DNA from: Ancylomarina sp048268005
GTDB lineage: Bacteria > Bacteroidota > Bacteroidia > Bacteroidales > Marinifilaceae
DNA length: 64,000 nt
Reading direction: 5' to 3'
Assembly: GCA_048268005.1 (NCBI GenBank)
Contig: JBLWWJ010000006.1
Span: forward strand, 62,001 to 126,000
This document shows, in pieces, positions 26,853 to 35,297 of this stretch. The notes below the pieces were generated by a model. That model saw nothing but the letters and a program-made list of their open reading frames with translations, did not search any database and was not told the DNA's origin. The position numbers were made by a program, and so were the translations under genes. Every line of letters begins with the position of its first letter. Position 1 is the first letter of the stretch.

Positions 26853-27704
26853 ATGCGAAAATTATTCATCATTACAGTATTAACAATGGCCTCACTTGTT
26901 TCGTGTGAGGCAGATAATAAGGAGGCGAATATGGAAACTTCAAACAAAGAAAAAGTAAAAGAACTATTGGAAGCGATTGAAACCGGAGCGACAGAACCAA
27001 TTGCTTACATTAATGCCAACAAGTACATTCAGCATAATCAGGCAGTAGGCGATGGCTTAGCAGGTTTTGGTGCCGTATTGGGTGCTTTGAACCAAGCTGG
27101 CGGAGGTAAAGTAGAAGTGCAACGAGTTTTTGAAGATGGAAACTATGTAATTGCGCATACAAAGTATGACTTTTTTGGCCCCAAAGCAGGTATTGATATT
27201 TTCCGATTTGAGGATGGCTTAATCGTTGAACATTGGGATAACCTACAGGAGATTGTTGAGAAAACAGCTTCGGGTCGTACACAATTCGATGGACCAGTAG
27301 AGATTAAAGATCTTGATAAGACTGAGGCCAATAAGACTCTGGTGAAAAACCTATTAAAGGATATTTTCCTGGGTGCTAATCCTGATAAGATTACCGATTA
27401 TATATCTACAGAACAATACGATCAGCACAATCCAGCCGTAAAAGATGGTTTGGCAGGTTTAGGAGAAGCATTGGCTGCACTGGCTGAAGCGGGCATGCCT
27501 ATGGTATACGAAAAGAACCATATCGTACTAGGTGAAGGGAACTTCGTATTGTCAGTATCAGAAGGTATTTTCTTGAAAGAAAAAGTAGCTTTCTACGATA
27601 TTTTCAGAATTGAGAATGGGAAAGTTGTAGAGCACTGGGATACGATTGAAAAAATTGTACCGGAAGCAGAAGCCAAAAACACCAATGGTAAGTTTAATTT
27701 TTAA
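26853..27704 (+). CDS. Lipoprotein with two SnoaL-like (NTF2-fold) domains
   Basis: A 283-residue lipoprotein: MRKLFIITVLTMASLVSCE has a lipobox (LVSC). Two tandem copies of a SnoaL-like domain follow, roughly residues 30-155 and 160-283; each has a pattern YIQHNQAVGDGLAGFGAVLGAL / YDQHNPAVKDGLAGLGEALAAL, then FDIFRFEDGLIVEHWDN / YDIFRIENGKVVEHWDT. Proteins of this type are called putative SnoaL-like aldol condensation-catalysing enzymes, but usually occur as single domains; the duplication is clear from the sequence. No substrate can be named. The upstream AraC regulator may control it. Confidence 0.85.
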   Translation: MRKLFIITVLTMASLVSCEADNKEANMETSNKEKVKELLEAIETGATEPIAYINANKYIQHNQAVGDGLAGFGAVLGALNQAGGGKVEVQRVFEDGNYVIAHTKYDFFGPKAGIDIFRFEDGLIVEHWDNLQEIVEKTASGRTQFDGPVEIKDLDKTEANKTLVKNLLKDIFLGANPDKITDYISTEQYDQHNPAVKDGLAGLGEALAALAEAGMPMVYEKNHIVLGEGNFVLSVSEGIFLKEKVAFYDIFRIENGKVVEHWDTIEKIVPEAEAKNTNGKFNF

Positions 27705-27825
27705 TTAAAGCTTAGCTTACTTTTATGCATTAGCTGATGTTAAAGATTATTAAACAGTAATTATCGTTTTAGATTTTTTATAAATTTAGATCATAACTTA
27801 TAAAACAATTTAAAACAGATATACC

Positions 27826-27954
27826 ATGGGGACAGTCTTAATAGTAGCAATGGAAATAGTCTTTTTTATTGGAGTCATTCTAATTTCGGGTTTGGTTAAA
27901 GTTAAACCTGCTCCTATTAAAGTTAGAGTTGATTCTGATACGAAAAATAGATAG
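27826..27954 (+). CDS. Possible 42-residue single-pass membrane protein
   Basis: An ATG at 27826 opens 42 codons. Residues 3-25 are strongly hydrophobic (VLIVAMEIVFFIGVILISGLV), followed by a short basic tail rich in Lys, Val and Pro ending TKNR. A hydrophobic helix plus positive inside tail is what a genuine small membrane protein would look like, and the frame is preceded by an AT-rich stretch with no competing ORF. No family was recognised and no promoter match was found. It may be chance. Confidence 0.4.
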   Translation: MGTVLIVAMEIVFFIGVILISGLVKVKPAPIKVRVDSDTKNR

Positions 27955-28075
27955 GGTCATGCTCTGACTATCTGTAAGCTGTAAATGTCAGGGTATGACT
28001 AAGACTTATAGATTGAATTGTATTGAGAGCCTCAACAAAAGAAAAAGTGAGACCCTCAAACAAATAAGCGAATAC

Positions 28076-28110
28076 AAAAAGAGAGCATCCTGATGGATGC
28101 TCTCTTTTCT
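28076..28110. terminator. Terminator downstream of metK (bidirectional)
   Basis: GAGAGCATCC TGAT GGATGCTCTC, a 10-bp perfect stem with A-run before and T-rich run after. It serves minus-strand metK and could also end plus-strand transcripts. Confidence 0.88.
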
Positions 28111-28131
28111 TTTATCTTGTTCGAAAAAGGA

Positions 28132-29388
28132 TTAAAGCTTGAAAGCTTCTTTCACTTTGTCAACATAGTCTAGTTTTTCCCATGTGAATAGCTCCACTTC
28201 CAATTCCTTATCTTCGAAGTAAGGTGAATGGAATTTCTTCACAATGGTACGAGGTGTACGTCCCATATGACCATAGGCAGCTGTTTCTTCGTAAATTGGG
28301 TTACGCAGTTTCAAACGTTGTTCGATAGCAGCTGGACGAAGGTCGAAAATTTCTGCAATCTTATCAGCAATTTCACCTTTGTTCATATCAACATTACACT
28401 TGCCATAAGTACCTACAAAGATACCAACTGGTTCTGCTACACCAATAGCGTATGAAAGTTGTACCAACATCTCATCAGCTACACCTGCAGCAACAAGGTT
28501 TTTGGCAATATGACGAGCTGCATAAGCTGCAGAACGGTCTACCTTAGAAGGATCTTTACCAGAGAAAGCACCACCACCGTGAGCACCTTTTCCACCATAA
28601 GTATCAACAATAATCTTACGTCCTGTAAGACCTGTATCACCATGAGGCCCACCAATTACAAATTTACCGGTTGGGTTTACATGAAGAATAAAGTCTTCGT
28701 CGAAGAAAGCCTGAATACGTGCAGGTAACATTTTAATGACACGAGGGATTAGGATGTTGCGAACATCATCTTTAATCTTAGCTAACATGGTCTCATCATC
28801 AGGACCAAAATCGTCGTGCTGAGTTGAAACTACAATAGTGTGTACTCTTTCGATGCTATCATCGTCGGCATACTGAATAGTCACCTGAGATTTTGAATCA
28901 GGACGCAAGTAGGTCATTTCTTTCCCCTCGCGACGAATCGCAGCCATCTCAATTAATAAACGGTGTGATAGCTCAAGAGATAAAGGTATATAGTCGTCAG
29001 TCTCTTTGCTGGCGTAACCAAACATCATTCCCTGGTCACCGGCACCCTGGCTCATAGGATCTTCACGATCTACACCACGGTTAATATCGTCTGATTGCTC
29101 ATGAATAGCCGTTAGTACACCACAAGATGTACCATCGAATTGGTACTCGCTTTTGGTATAACCAATACGGTTAATGACCTGACGAGCAACTTCCTGAGCA
29201 TCGATATAAGTTTTTGTTTTTACTTCACCTGCTAATACAACCTGTCCGGTTGTTACCATAGTTTCGCAAGCCACTTTCGAGTTAGGATCGAAAGCTAAAA
29301 ATTTGTCCAATAAAGCATCTGAAATTTGATCAGCAACTTTATCTGGATGTCCCTCTGAAACAGATTCAGATGTAAATAAATATCCCAT
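28132..29388 (-). CDS. metK: S-adenosylmethionine synthetase
   Basis: A 418-residue enzyme making S-adenosylmethionine from methionine and ATP. Family motifs: FTSESVSEGHPDKVADQISDALLD, GAGDQGMMFGYA, VIGGPHGDTGLTGRKIIVDTYGG, GGGAFSGKDPSKVDRSAAYAARHIAKNLVA. It is longer than the 384-residue E. coli enzyme because of an insertion around residues 185-205 (PDDETMLAKIKDDVRNILI), normal for Bacteroidota. Single-gene unit. No known SAM riboswitch structure was recognised in the 560-base upstream region. Confidence 0.96.
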   Translation of the reverse strand: MGYLFTSESVSEGHPDKVADQISDALLDKFLAFDPNSKVACETMVTTGQVVLAGEVKTKTYIDAQEVARQVINRIGYTKSEYQFDGTSCGVLTAIHEQSDDINRGVDREDPMSQGAGDQGMMFGYASKETDDYIPLSLELSHRLLIEMAAIRREGKEMTYLRPDSKSQVTIQYADDDSIERVHTIVVSTQHDDFGPDDETMLAKIKDDVRNILIPRVIKMLPARIQAFFDEDFILHVNPTGKFVIGGPHGDTGLTGRKIIVDTYGGKGAHGGGAFSGKDPSKVDRSAAYAARHIAKNLVAAGVADEMLVQLSYAIGVAEPVGIFVGTYGKCNVDMNKGEIADKIAEIFDLRPAAIEQRLKLRNPIYEETAAYGHMGRTPRTIVKKFHSPYFEDKELEVELFTWEKLDYVDKVKEAFKL

Positions 29389-29749
29389 AATTTAAATTTG
29401 AGATGTGAGATTTAAGAATTTAGATTTGAAACAGGATATACTGTAATCATAAATCTAGAACTTCAGATCTAACAATCTATTAATAAAAAATACGGGAAAG
29501 TATTGGTTGTACAATGTACAGAAAATGAAATAGGGTAAGTATTACTCTTTTTAGCATTTTTTTCTGTGGTCGCAAGCAGCCAAATCTTTCCACTTAATTC
29601 GATGCAAAGGAAAGCAAAGTTTTGGAAACAAACAAGCTTATGCAGATTGCTTCTGATTAAGAATATAAAGGACTTAGGTTAAAAAAGACTAAAATCTCTT
29701 TAATTTTTCACTTTACCGACTGCGTAATCTATTTTATAGTGATTAAATT

Positions 29750-29937
29750 CCCCTCCTTAATTTAGAGGAGGGGTGGTGTTTGTTGCAACTTCAAAATCAT
29801 TATTTTTCAATACACCCCTCTCCCTGACGGGATCTCCCCTACCAAGGGAGAAAATAAAACCCAAAGTTGAATTTAATTTAGAAGTTTCATCTATGAGTCT
29901 TTCCCTAAAAGGGAAAGTGTCGGCAGACCAAAGGGTG
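29750..29937. repeat. Intergenic repeat cluster (copy 1), palindrome-rich, GC-richer than surroundings
   Basis: The 566-base gap between metK and gldA has no gene but carries several short inverted repeats: CCCCTCC/GGAGGGG (29750-29773), TCTCCC/GGGAGA (about 29833-29851) and CTTTCCCT/AGGGAAAG (29900-29917). The segment 29903-29937 matches 45329-45363 in 30 of 35 positions, and TCTCCCCTACCAAG (29833-29846) is present as an exact reverse complement at 45462-45475. It looks like a decayed dispersed element. Confidence 0.6.
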
Positions 29938-29954
29938 CCTAAAATAAAGAAGGA

Positions 29955-30854
29955 TTATCGAGTCAATTCATGGAATATAGATTCCAAATTCCTGTCCTGA
30001 GATTTCATCTCTATAAGCACCAAGTCATTGCTAACCGCCATTTGGAAAATTTGCTCACGTACATCATGCTTAGCCGATACCTGATAGCGATTATCAGCTA
30101 AAACCTCGATATGAGATATGCCAGAAATGGCTTGGAAAAATGCTTGAGGAACTGAGCAGGTAAATTGTAAGTCGAAAATATGAGACTCCCTAATGTTATG
30201 AATACTGTTCGAAGCCTGATCGGCCACCAACTGCCCCTTATTGATAATAAGCACACGCTCACAGATGGCTTCAACTTCCTGCATGATATGGGTTGAAAGC
30301 ATCACGGTTTTTTCTTTCCCAATATTCTGAATAAGCTGACGCACCTCGATTAGTTGATTGGGATCGAGTCCCGTTGTTGGTTCATCCAGAATTAAAACCT
30401 TAGGATCGTGAATAAGCGCTTGAGCCAAGCCAACTCGTTGTCGATAACCTTTTGATAGGGCACCGATTTTTTTCTTTTGCTCCAGGCCTAAGCCTGTGAG
30501 TTCAATCATTTCGTCAACTCTTTTTTTCTTGTTTTTACCCAGCTTGTAGATACCGGCAACATATTCCAAATACTCTTTAACATACAGGTCCAGATAAAGA
30601 GGATTGTGTTCAGGTAGATAACCAATCTGCTTACGAACTTCCAGTGAATGCTCCATCACATTCAATCCATTTACAAAGACATCGCCAGAGCTTTGAGGTA
30701 GAAAACCGGTGATAATTTTCATCATAGTAGATTTTCCTGCTCCATTGGGTCCAAGAAAGCCAACAACTTCAGCATCTGAAATTTCAAAACTTAGCTGATC
30801 TAATGCTTTTTGTTTTCCGTAGAACTTACTGACTTCTTTAACTTGTATCGACAT
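29955..30854 (-). CDS. gldA: Gliding motility-associated ABC transporter ATP-binding protein GldA
   Basis: A 299-residue ABC ATPase with Walker A GPNGAGKST (preceded by VGFL), Q-loop YLPEHNPLYLDLYVKEYLEYVA, signature LSKGYRQRVGLAQALIHDP, Walker B VLILDEPTTGLDP and H-loop STHIM. The N-terminal sequence SIQVKEVSKFYGKQKALD and the length are those of GldA, the ATPase that works with membrane proteins GldF and GldG in gliding motility. gldFG are not adjacent, which is common. A general ABC-2 ATPase is the alternative, but the PEHNPLYLDLYV stretch favours GldA. Confidence 0.85.
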   Translation of the reverse strand: MSIQVKEVSKFYGKQKALDQLSFEISDAEVVGFLGPNGAGKSTMMKIITGFLPQSSGDVFVNGLNVMEHSLEVRKQIGYLPEHNPLYLDLYVKEYLEYVAGIYKLGKNKKKRVDEMIELTGLGLEQKKKIGALSKGYRQRVGLAQALIHDPKVLILDEPTTGLDPNQLIEVRQLIQNIGKEKTVMLSTHIMQEVEAICERVLIINKGQLVADQASNSIHNIRESHIFDLQFTCSVPQAFFQAISGISHIEVLADNRYQVSAKHDVREQIFQMAVSNDLVLIEMKSQDRNLESIFHELTR

Positions 30855-31038
30855 GATTGTGTTTCTCCTTGTTCCCTTATCAATTGAAATTCAAATTTAA
30901 GAATTTATAGCTTACATTTGTAGATCAATTAAAATCACTTAGGATTATTTAATCTCTAATTTTCGTCAGCTTCGAGTTCCCTGGGCTTTGCATACTCAGT
31001 AAGGAACAAAACGAATAGCTGTATATAATATCAGGTTC

Positions 31039-32994
31039 ATGACTATTTCAAAGCTCAATACTTTTTGCAAAGATTTATTTAACTATTCTCGCCGATTATC
31101 ATCGGAAACGAAAATAGGAAAGACGCCACTGGGCAATCAGCATCCTATTCGTGTACAATCGATGACCAATACCGATACCAATGATGTTGCTGGTAGCGTA
31201 GAGCAAGCTATCAGGATGATTGAGTCCGGGGCAGAGTACGTGCGATTAACCACACAGGGGAAAAAGGAAGCAGAGAATTTAAAATTCATTAAAGCGAGTT
31301 TGTTAGAGAAAGGCTACGAAACACCTTTGGTTGCCGATATTCATTTTAATCCCGAAGCAGCAACTATTGCGGCTCAGTATGTGGATAAAATTCGTGTGAA
31401 TCCAGGTAATTTTGTGGATAAAAAAGCCGATTTGGATGGATCTGAATACACAGAAGAAATGTATCAGGAAGGCTTGGCGAAGATTCGTACTAAGTTTATT
31501 CCTCTGATTAATATTTGTAAAGAAAATAAGACAGCGATCCGTATCGGAACCAATCACGGTTCCTTGTCCGATCGTATTATGTCTCGCTACGGCGATACAC
31601 CACGTGGTATGGTTGAAGCAACGCTTGAGTTTCTTCGTATTTGTAAAGAGGAGAGGTTTAATGATGTTGCGATTTCTATCAAATCGAGCAATACAGTGAT
31701 GATGGTGAAAACCGTTCGTTTGCTGGTGAGTGAAATGAATAAGGAGGAGCTTTACTTTCCATTGCACCTGGGTGTAACCGAGGCTGGTGAAGGAGAAGAC
31801 GGGCGCATTAAATCGGCCGTTGGAACGGGTGCTTTGCTGAATGACGGTTTGGGCGATACCATCCGAATTTCCCTGACAGAGGATCCGGAAGTTGAGTCAC
31901 CAGTTGGCCAGAAGATGGTGAATTATATTTTAGAGAAAGAAGGACATGATCCTATTGAATCCCCAATTAACTCTGGTATTAACTTATGTGATTTTTATAA
32001 GCGTTCATCTCTGGAAGTGGCTAATATTGGAGGCAGAAAACAGGCTGTTGTTATTGCTGATTGTAGTCTGGAGAAACATTTTAGTAGCGATTTCCCGGAA
32101 CAAATCGGCTATAAGATGAACATGCAAAGTTTAGAGTGGGAGAAAGGTGACTTGGCTGCTGATTATATCTATACGAATGGTTTTGATCCTTCAATTAGAG
32201 ATTTCCCGAAAGAGCTGGGATTGATTGTTGATTCCGTATGCTGGGAAGATGCGCTTCAGTATTCAGAAATGGTTTACCCATTATTCTCTGCCGAAGTTTT
32301 TCTTCATGACGACTTACGTTCTTTTGGCTCAGAGATTCATTTTATAAGCTGTGAGTATACTGATCTAACAGAAGAATTTATTAATAAGCTTCAAGCCAAT
32401 CCAAAGGCGGTTCTTATTTGCCAATCGAAGCATCAAAATGCTTTCGCTGAGCAACGTGCTTTTGTGTTTAAATTGATCCAGTTCAATTGTAAGGCGCCAA
32501 TTGTGTTCAACCGTCTATTTAATGAAGATAGCTTGGAAGATTTGCAATTGAAATCAGCTTGCGATTTGGGTTCTTTATTCATAGATGGATTGGGGAATGG
32601 TATTTGCTTGAACAATATTGGAACAATTGCCCGAGAGGATGTTAATGCAGCCGCTTTTGGTATTTTACAAGCCGCTCGTGTTCGTACATCCAAAACTGAA
32701 TTTATCTCATGTCCAGGATGTGGCCGTACCTTATTTAAGCTGCAAGATGTTGTGACTGAAGTGAAACAGAAGTTTGCACACTTGTCTCACCTTAAAATAG
32801 GTGTTATGGGATGTATTGTAAATGGCCCAGGCGAGATGGGAGATGTTGACTATGGCTATGTGGGAGCTGGTGCTGGAAGAGTGTCACTATACAAATCTCA
32901 GGAGCTGATAAAAAAGAATATTTTGAGTGAAGAGGCTATTGATGAATTGATTCAAATCATCAAGGAAAATGGTGATTGGGTGGATGCTAAATAG
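31039..32994 (+). CDS. ispG: 4-hydroxy-3-methylbut-2-enyl diphosphate synthase (long form)
   Basis: A 651-residue enzyme of the MEP isoprenoid pathway. N-terminal TIM-barrel motifs: HPIRVQSMTNTDTNDV, PLVADIHFNP, KIRVNPGNF, IRIGTNHGSLSD, AISIKSSN, and TEAGEGEDGRIKSAVGTGALLNDGLGDTIRISLT. The [4Fe-4S] ligands are C558 and C561 (CPGCGRTLF) and C592 (GCIVNGPGE, with E599). Between residues about 310 and 550 there is the extra domain present in Bacteroidota, Chlamydiae and plant-plastid enzymes, absent from the 370-residue E. coli form. Nothing appears missing. Confidence 0.95.
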   Translation: MTISKLNTFCKDLFNYSRRLSSETKIGKTPLGNQHPIRVQSMTNTDTNDVAGSVEQAIRMIESGAEYVRLTTQGKKEAENLKFIKASLLEKGYETPLVADIHFNPEAATIAAQYVDKIRVNPGNFVDKKADLDGSEYTEEMYQEGLAKIRTKFIPLINICKENKTAIRIGTNHGSLSDRIMSRYGDTPRGMVEATLEFLRICKEERFNDVAISIKSSNTVMMVKTVRLLVSEMNKEELYFPLHLGVTEAGEGEDGRIKSAVGTGALLNDGLGDTIRISLTEDPEVESPVGQKMVNYILEKEGHDPIESPINSGINLCDFYKRSSLEVANIGGRKQAVVIADCSLEKHFSSDFPEQIGYKMNMQSLEWEKGDLAADYIYTNGFDPSIRDFPKELGLIVDSVCWEDALQYSEMVYPLFSAEVFLHDDLRSFGSEIHFISCEYTDLTEEFINKLQANPKAVLICQSKHQNAFAEQRAFVFKLIQFNCKAPIVFNRLFNEDSLEDLQLKSACDLGSLFIDGLGNGICLNNIGTIAREDVNAAAFGILQAARVRTSKTEFISCPGCGRTLFKLQDVVTEVKQKFAHLSHLKIGVMGCIVNGPGEMGDVDYGYVGAGAGRVSLYKSQELIKKNILSEEAIDELIQIIKENGDWVDAK

Positions 32995-33134
32995 CAATAT
33001 GTAAAATAAGTATTTTGAATTGGCTATTCATAGATCTAATTTTCTTATCTTGAATTTAATATTTGAATTTAAAAGGATCATTTAAAATTCGAATATTGAA
33101 ATGGAATTAATTTAAAGAAACAGTACTAAAGAAT

Positions 33135-33920
33135 ATGAATTTCAGATTTTTACTTGTTATTTTTCTATTTATATCTGGTATAGCATCGTCTCAGGAACTC
33201 AATATCAAAGGTGTTTTCACAGGGGCGAATATCTATATTATGAACCCTTTTGCTAAAACAGAAGATTGCTTTACGATTGAATCTATTTCTATTAACGACA
33301 AAGTATATTCTGAAGATATCGAATCGAGTGCTTTCGAAATCGATTTGGCAAATATGGGGTTTAAACTTGGTGAAGATTTACGATTTTGTATCAGGTATAA
33401 AGATTCCATTGTACCTTCTATGATTAATATGGAGGCCATACAAGCAGTCAGTTCTTTTAAGATGAAAAAGGCATCTATAGATAAAGATCAATTTCTGAAT
33501 TGGAAGTGTTCAAATGAAATGGGATCACTTCCCTTTAATGTTCAGCAATTTCGTTGGAATAAATGGATTACTGTTGGTCAATTGAGAGGTGTAGGAACTT
33601 ATGGAGTTAACTATTATAGGATAAAAGTCCCGATTCATTCTGGTGAGAATATGTTTCGAATTCATCAAGTCGATTATACCGAAAAGGACAACTATTCGGA
33701 TACGATTCAATACAAGTCGAGAATTAAACCGGTCACATTAGTGAATAAAAAAGTGACATCGAAGCTGAGATTTTCAGCTCCGACTCAATTTGAGATTTAT
33801 GATTTATTTGGTAATCTTATTTTTGATGGTTTTGGAAAAGAAGTAAGATTCGATGATTTGATACCAGGGAAATATTACGTGAATTACGATAATACTATTG
33901 GGGAATTTATCAAAGAATAG
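33135..33920 (+). CDS. Secreted protein of unknown function, possible short T9SS cargo
   Basis: A 261-residue protein with a signal peptide (MNFRFLLVIFLFISGIASSQ). No enzyme domain was recognised. The N-terminal half is a beta-rich region with two Cys residues (C42 and C85, in EDCFTI and RFCIRY). Residues about 117-195 look fibronectin-III-like. The last 45 residues (FEIYDLFGNLIFDG, then FDDLIPGKYYVNY, then EFIKE) resemble the pattern of a type A T9SS C-terminal signal, which guides proteins across the outer membrane; the match is by eye. It stands between ispG and a convergent HAD gene. Confidence 0.65.
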   Translation: MNFRFLLVIFLFISGIASSQELNIKGVFTGANIYIMNPFAKTEDCFTIESISINDKVYSEDIESSAFEIDLANMGFKLGEDLRFCIRYKDSIVPSMINMEAIQAVSSFKMKKASIDKDQFLNWKCSNEMGSLPFNVQQFRWNKWITVGQLRGVGTYGVNYYRIKVPIHSGENMFRIHQVDYTEKDNYSDTIQYKSRIKPVTLVNKKVTSKLRFSAPTQFEIYDLFGNLIFDGFGKEVRFDDLIPGKYYVNYDNTIGEFIKE

Positions 33921-33927
33921 CTTCAAT

Positions 33928-34560
33928 TTAATTCTTCGCAAAGAGATCTAAAACATCTTCTCCATTTTCCAAATCGAGGTGATGAGCAATCATACCTACA
34001 GCTCGTGCAGCTTCAATATTGGAGTACATATCATCGATAAATAAAGTCTCTTCTGCTTTAAGGTTTTCAATCCTTAAAAGCTCGTTGTATATGCTGGTGT
34101 CAGGCTTGCGCAGTCCCATATCATGAGAATAGTAATCCCTTTCAAAACAATCTGAAAGTTCAACACCATGCGTTTCTTTTATAAGTTTTGTATAACACTC
34201 CCAATGAATGATATTGGTATTGCTTAGCAAATAGACTTTATGTGTTTTTTTGAGTCTTTGTAGCAAAACTAACCTTTCATAGGGGAAATCTAGTAACATG
34301 GCATTCCAGGCATGATCAATTTGTTGGTCACTGACTTTGGCATCGATATATTTACGAATCTCATCTCGGAAAGCTTCAGGACTTAGCAAGCCTTTTTCAA
34401 GGCGATCGAACAAACCATTTTCGCGATATTCATGCTGAATTCTATTTGTGTCACTCAGTCCAATTGCTTTAAATTGATTAACAGAATTTTCGGGGTTTAT
34501 ATTGAGTAGTACTCCACCTAAATCGAAGACTATATTTGGAATTGATGAAAAATTAGGCAT
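33928..34560 (-). CDS. HAD-superfamily phosphatase, YihX-like
   Basis: A 210-residue hydrolase of HAD subfamily IA. Motif I is VFDLGGVLL, with the catalytic Asp and, as in YihX and related sugar-phosphate phosphatases, Gly in place of the second Asp. Motif II is LLSNTN, motif III lies in MGLRKPDTSIYNELL and motif IV is FIDDMYSNIEAARAVGM. The alpha-helical cap (about 20-90) is a simple bundle. It could act on glucose-1-phosphate or similar sugar phosphates, but substrate cannot be read from sequence. It is convergent with the preceding secreted-protein gene. Confidence 0.85.
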   Translation of the reverse strand: MPNFSSIPNIVFDLGGVLLNINPENSVNQFKAIGLSDTNRIQHEYRENGLFDRLEKGLLSPEAFRDEIRKYIDAKVSDQQIDHAWNAMLLDFPYERLVLLQRLKKTHKVYLLSNTNIIHWECYTKLIKETHGVELSDCFERDYYSHDMGLRKPDTSIYNELLRIENLKAEETLFIDDMYSNIEAARAVGMIAHHLDLENGEDVLDLFAKN

Positions 34561-34658
34561 ATTTTTTTCGTAATAATTTTGAATAATTCAATGCAAATAT
34601 GTAACATTGCAGTCGCAAAACAAAGGTAATAAAATACTTTTACCGTCTTGTTTTCGTC

Positions 34659-34732
34659 GGGCCTATAGCTCAGCTGGTTAGAGCACCTGACTCATAATCA
34701 GGGGGTCCTTGGTTCAAGCCCAAGTGGGCCCA
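34659..34732 (+). tRNA. ileX: tRNA-Ile(CAT), lysidine-modified type
   Basis: A 74-nt cloverleaf: acceptor GGGCCTA/TGGGCCC with one G-T wobble, D-arm GCTC/GAGC, anticodon stem CCTGA/TCAGG with loop CTCATAA (anticodon CAT, 34693-34695), T-arm CTTGG/CCAAG. CCA is not encoded. Assignment to Ile2 and not elongator Met rests on C4-G69 and C5-G68 in the acceptor stem, which the lysidine synthetase TilS recognises in E. coli, and on similarity of GACTCATAATC to known ileX. It is intact, although part of it is duplicated 417 bases downstream. Confidence 0.9.
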
Positions 34733-34741
34733 CCCCCAATA

Positions 34742-34775
34742 AAAGCAGTTACACGATGTGTAGCTGCTTTTTTTA
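34742..34775 (+). terminator. Terminator after tRNA-Ile
   Basis: AAAGCAGTTACAC and GTGTAGCTGCTTT pair along their whole length around a short loop, then a T-run. An almost identical hairpin recurs at 35169-35200. Confidence 0.88.
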
Positions 34776-34832
34776 TTTCCAACGACTTTCAGTTTAAAAT
34801 ACCGTATCTTCAGAACTATAAAAAGGTTATTT

Positions 34833-35120
34833 ATGGCATACTGTTATATTTTACATAGCAAAACATTAGACCGATATTATTATGGTTCTACAGAGTTGAA
34901 GCCAACCGAAAGGTTAGAATTACACCTTCGAAAGTACTATGGAAACAAGAAGTTTACCGCAAAAGCAATTGATTGGGAACTTGTGTGTACTATTAAATGT
35001 GAATCTGTTTATCAGGCAAGAAGAATAGAGGCATTCATAAAAAAGATGAAAAGTAAAAAATACACTGCTTCTTTAGTTTCTAATTCTGAAAAAGTAGATT
35101 GGTTAGTGAAAAACGTATAA
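34833..35120 (+). CDS. Small GIY-YIG nuclease family protein
   Basis: A 95-residue protein made almost only of a GIY-YIG (URI-type) domain. Seen: the first strand CYILHS (GIY position), YYYGST (YIG position), the conserved Arg region RLELHLRKYYG, and the metal-ligand Glu in ARRIEAFIKKMKSKKY. Such small proteins are common and poorly characterised in Bacteroidota; relatives include the UvrC N-terminal nuclease and homing endonucleases. The gene lies between an intact tRNA-Ile with terminator and a hairpin-interrupted copy of the same tRNA end. Stop codon and copy are contiguous, implying that gene and repeat belong to one unit. Confidence 0.85.
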   Translation: MAYCYILHSKTLDRYYYGSTELKPTERLELHLRKYYGNKKFTAKAIDWELVCTIKCESVYQARRIEAFIKKMKSKKYTASLVSNSEKVDWLVKNV

Positions 35121-35159
35121 GGTCTTGGTTCACTCCGATACTTCGGAGCAAGTGGGCCC
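35121..35159 (+). pseudogene. Displaced 3' fragment of tRNA-Ile with hairpin in the T-loop
   Basis: Contains GGTC(T)TGGTTCA, then the hairpin CTCCGA-TACT-TCGGAG, then CAAGTGGGCCCA: the tRNA from variable loop to acceptor end, with the T-loop replaced. The 5' half is absent, so it cannot make a tRNA. Confidence 0.8.
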
Positions 35160-35166
35160 ACCCCCA

Positions 35167-35203
35167 ATAAAAGCAGTTACACCATGTGTAGCTGCTTTTA
35201 TTT
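35167..35203 (+). terminator. Second copy of the tRNA-Ile terminator
   Basis: AAAGCAGTTACAC / GTGTAGCTGCTTT hairpin then T-rich; differs from the first copy by one loop base (C for G). Confidence 0.85.
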
Positions 35204-35297
35204 TTTATACTGTTTTGTTCAAAATCATTTATTGCAATAAAAAAGAGAATGTTCTATGGAAGAACACTCTCTAAATGGATTGAAAAGAATTTATATT

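Larger units (their letters stand above)
34704..35200 (+). mobile_element. tRNA-associated GIY-YIG unit with duplicated tRNA 3' part and terminator
   Basis: The 69-base segment 34704-34772 (tRNA-Ile variable loop to terminator) recurs at 35121-35199 behind a GIY-YIG nuclease gene. The second copy starts directly after the nuclease stop codon and carries a 16-base insertion, CTCCGATACTTCGGAG, a perfect 6-bp hairpin, where the first has four bases of the T-loop; otherwise only two small differences were seen. The arrangement resembles a mobile unit integrated at a tRNA 3' end that left an intact tRNA. No integrase or transposase is encoded, so mobility is inference. Confidence 0.6.

Noticed and set aside
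29389..29749. SAM riboswitch upstream of metK
   Set aside because: No recognisable SAM-binding core or expression platform; the region is AT-rich with degraded repeats further on.
29773..30000. 75-codon plus-strand frame in the metK-gldA gap
   Set aside because: It runs across the palindrome-rich repeat and into the 3' end of gldA on the opposite strand; the product has no protein-like pattern.
34659..34732. Elongator tRNA-Met for the CAT tRNA
   Set aside because: C4-G69 and C5-G68 in the acceptor stem and the anticodon arm agree better with lysidine-type tRNA-Ile; some doubt remains.
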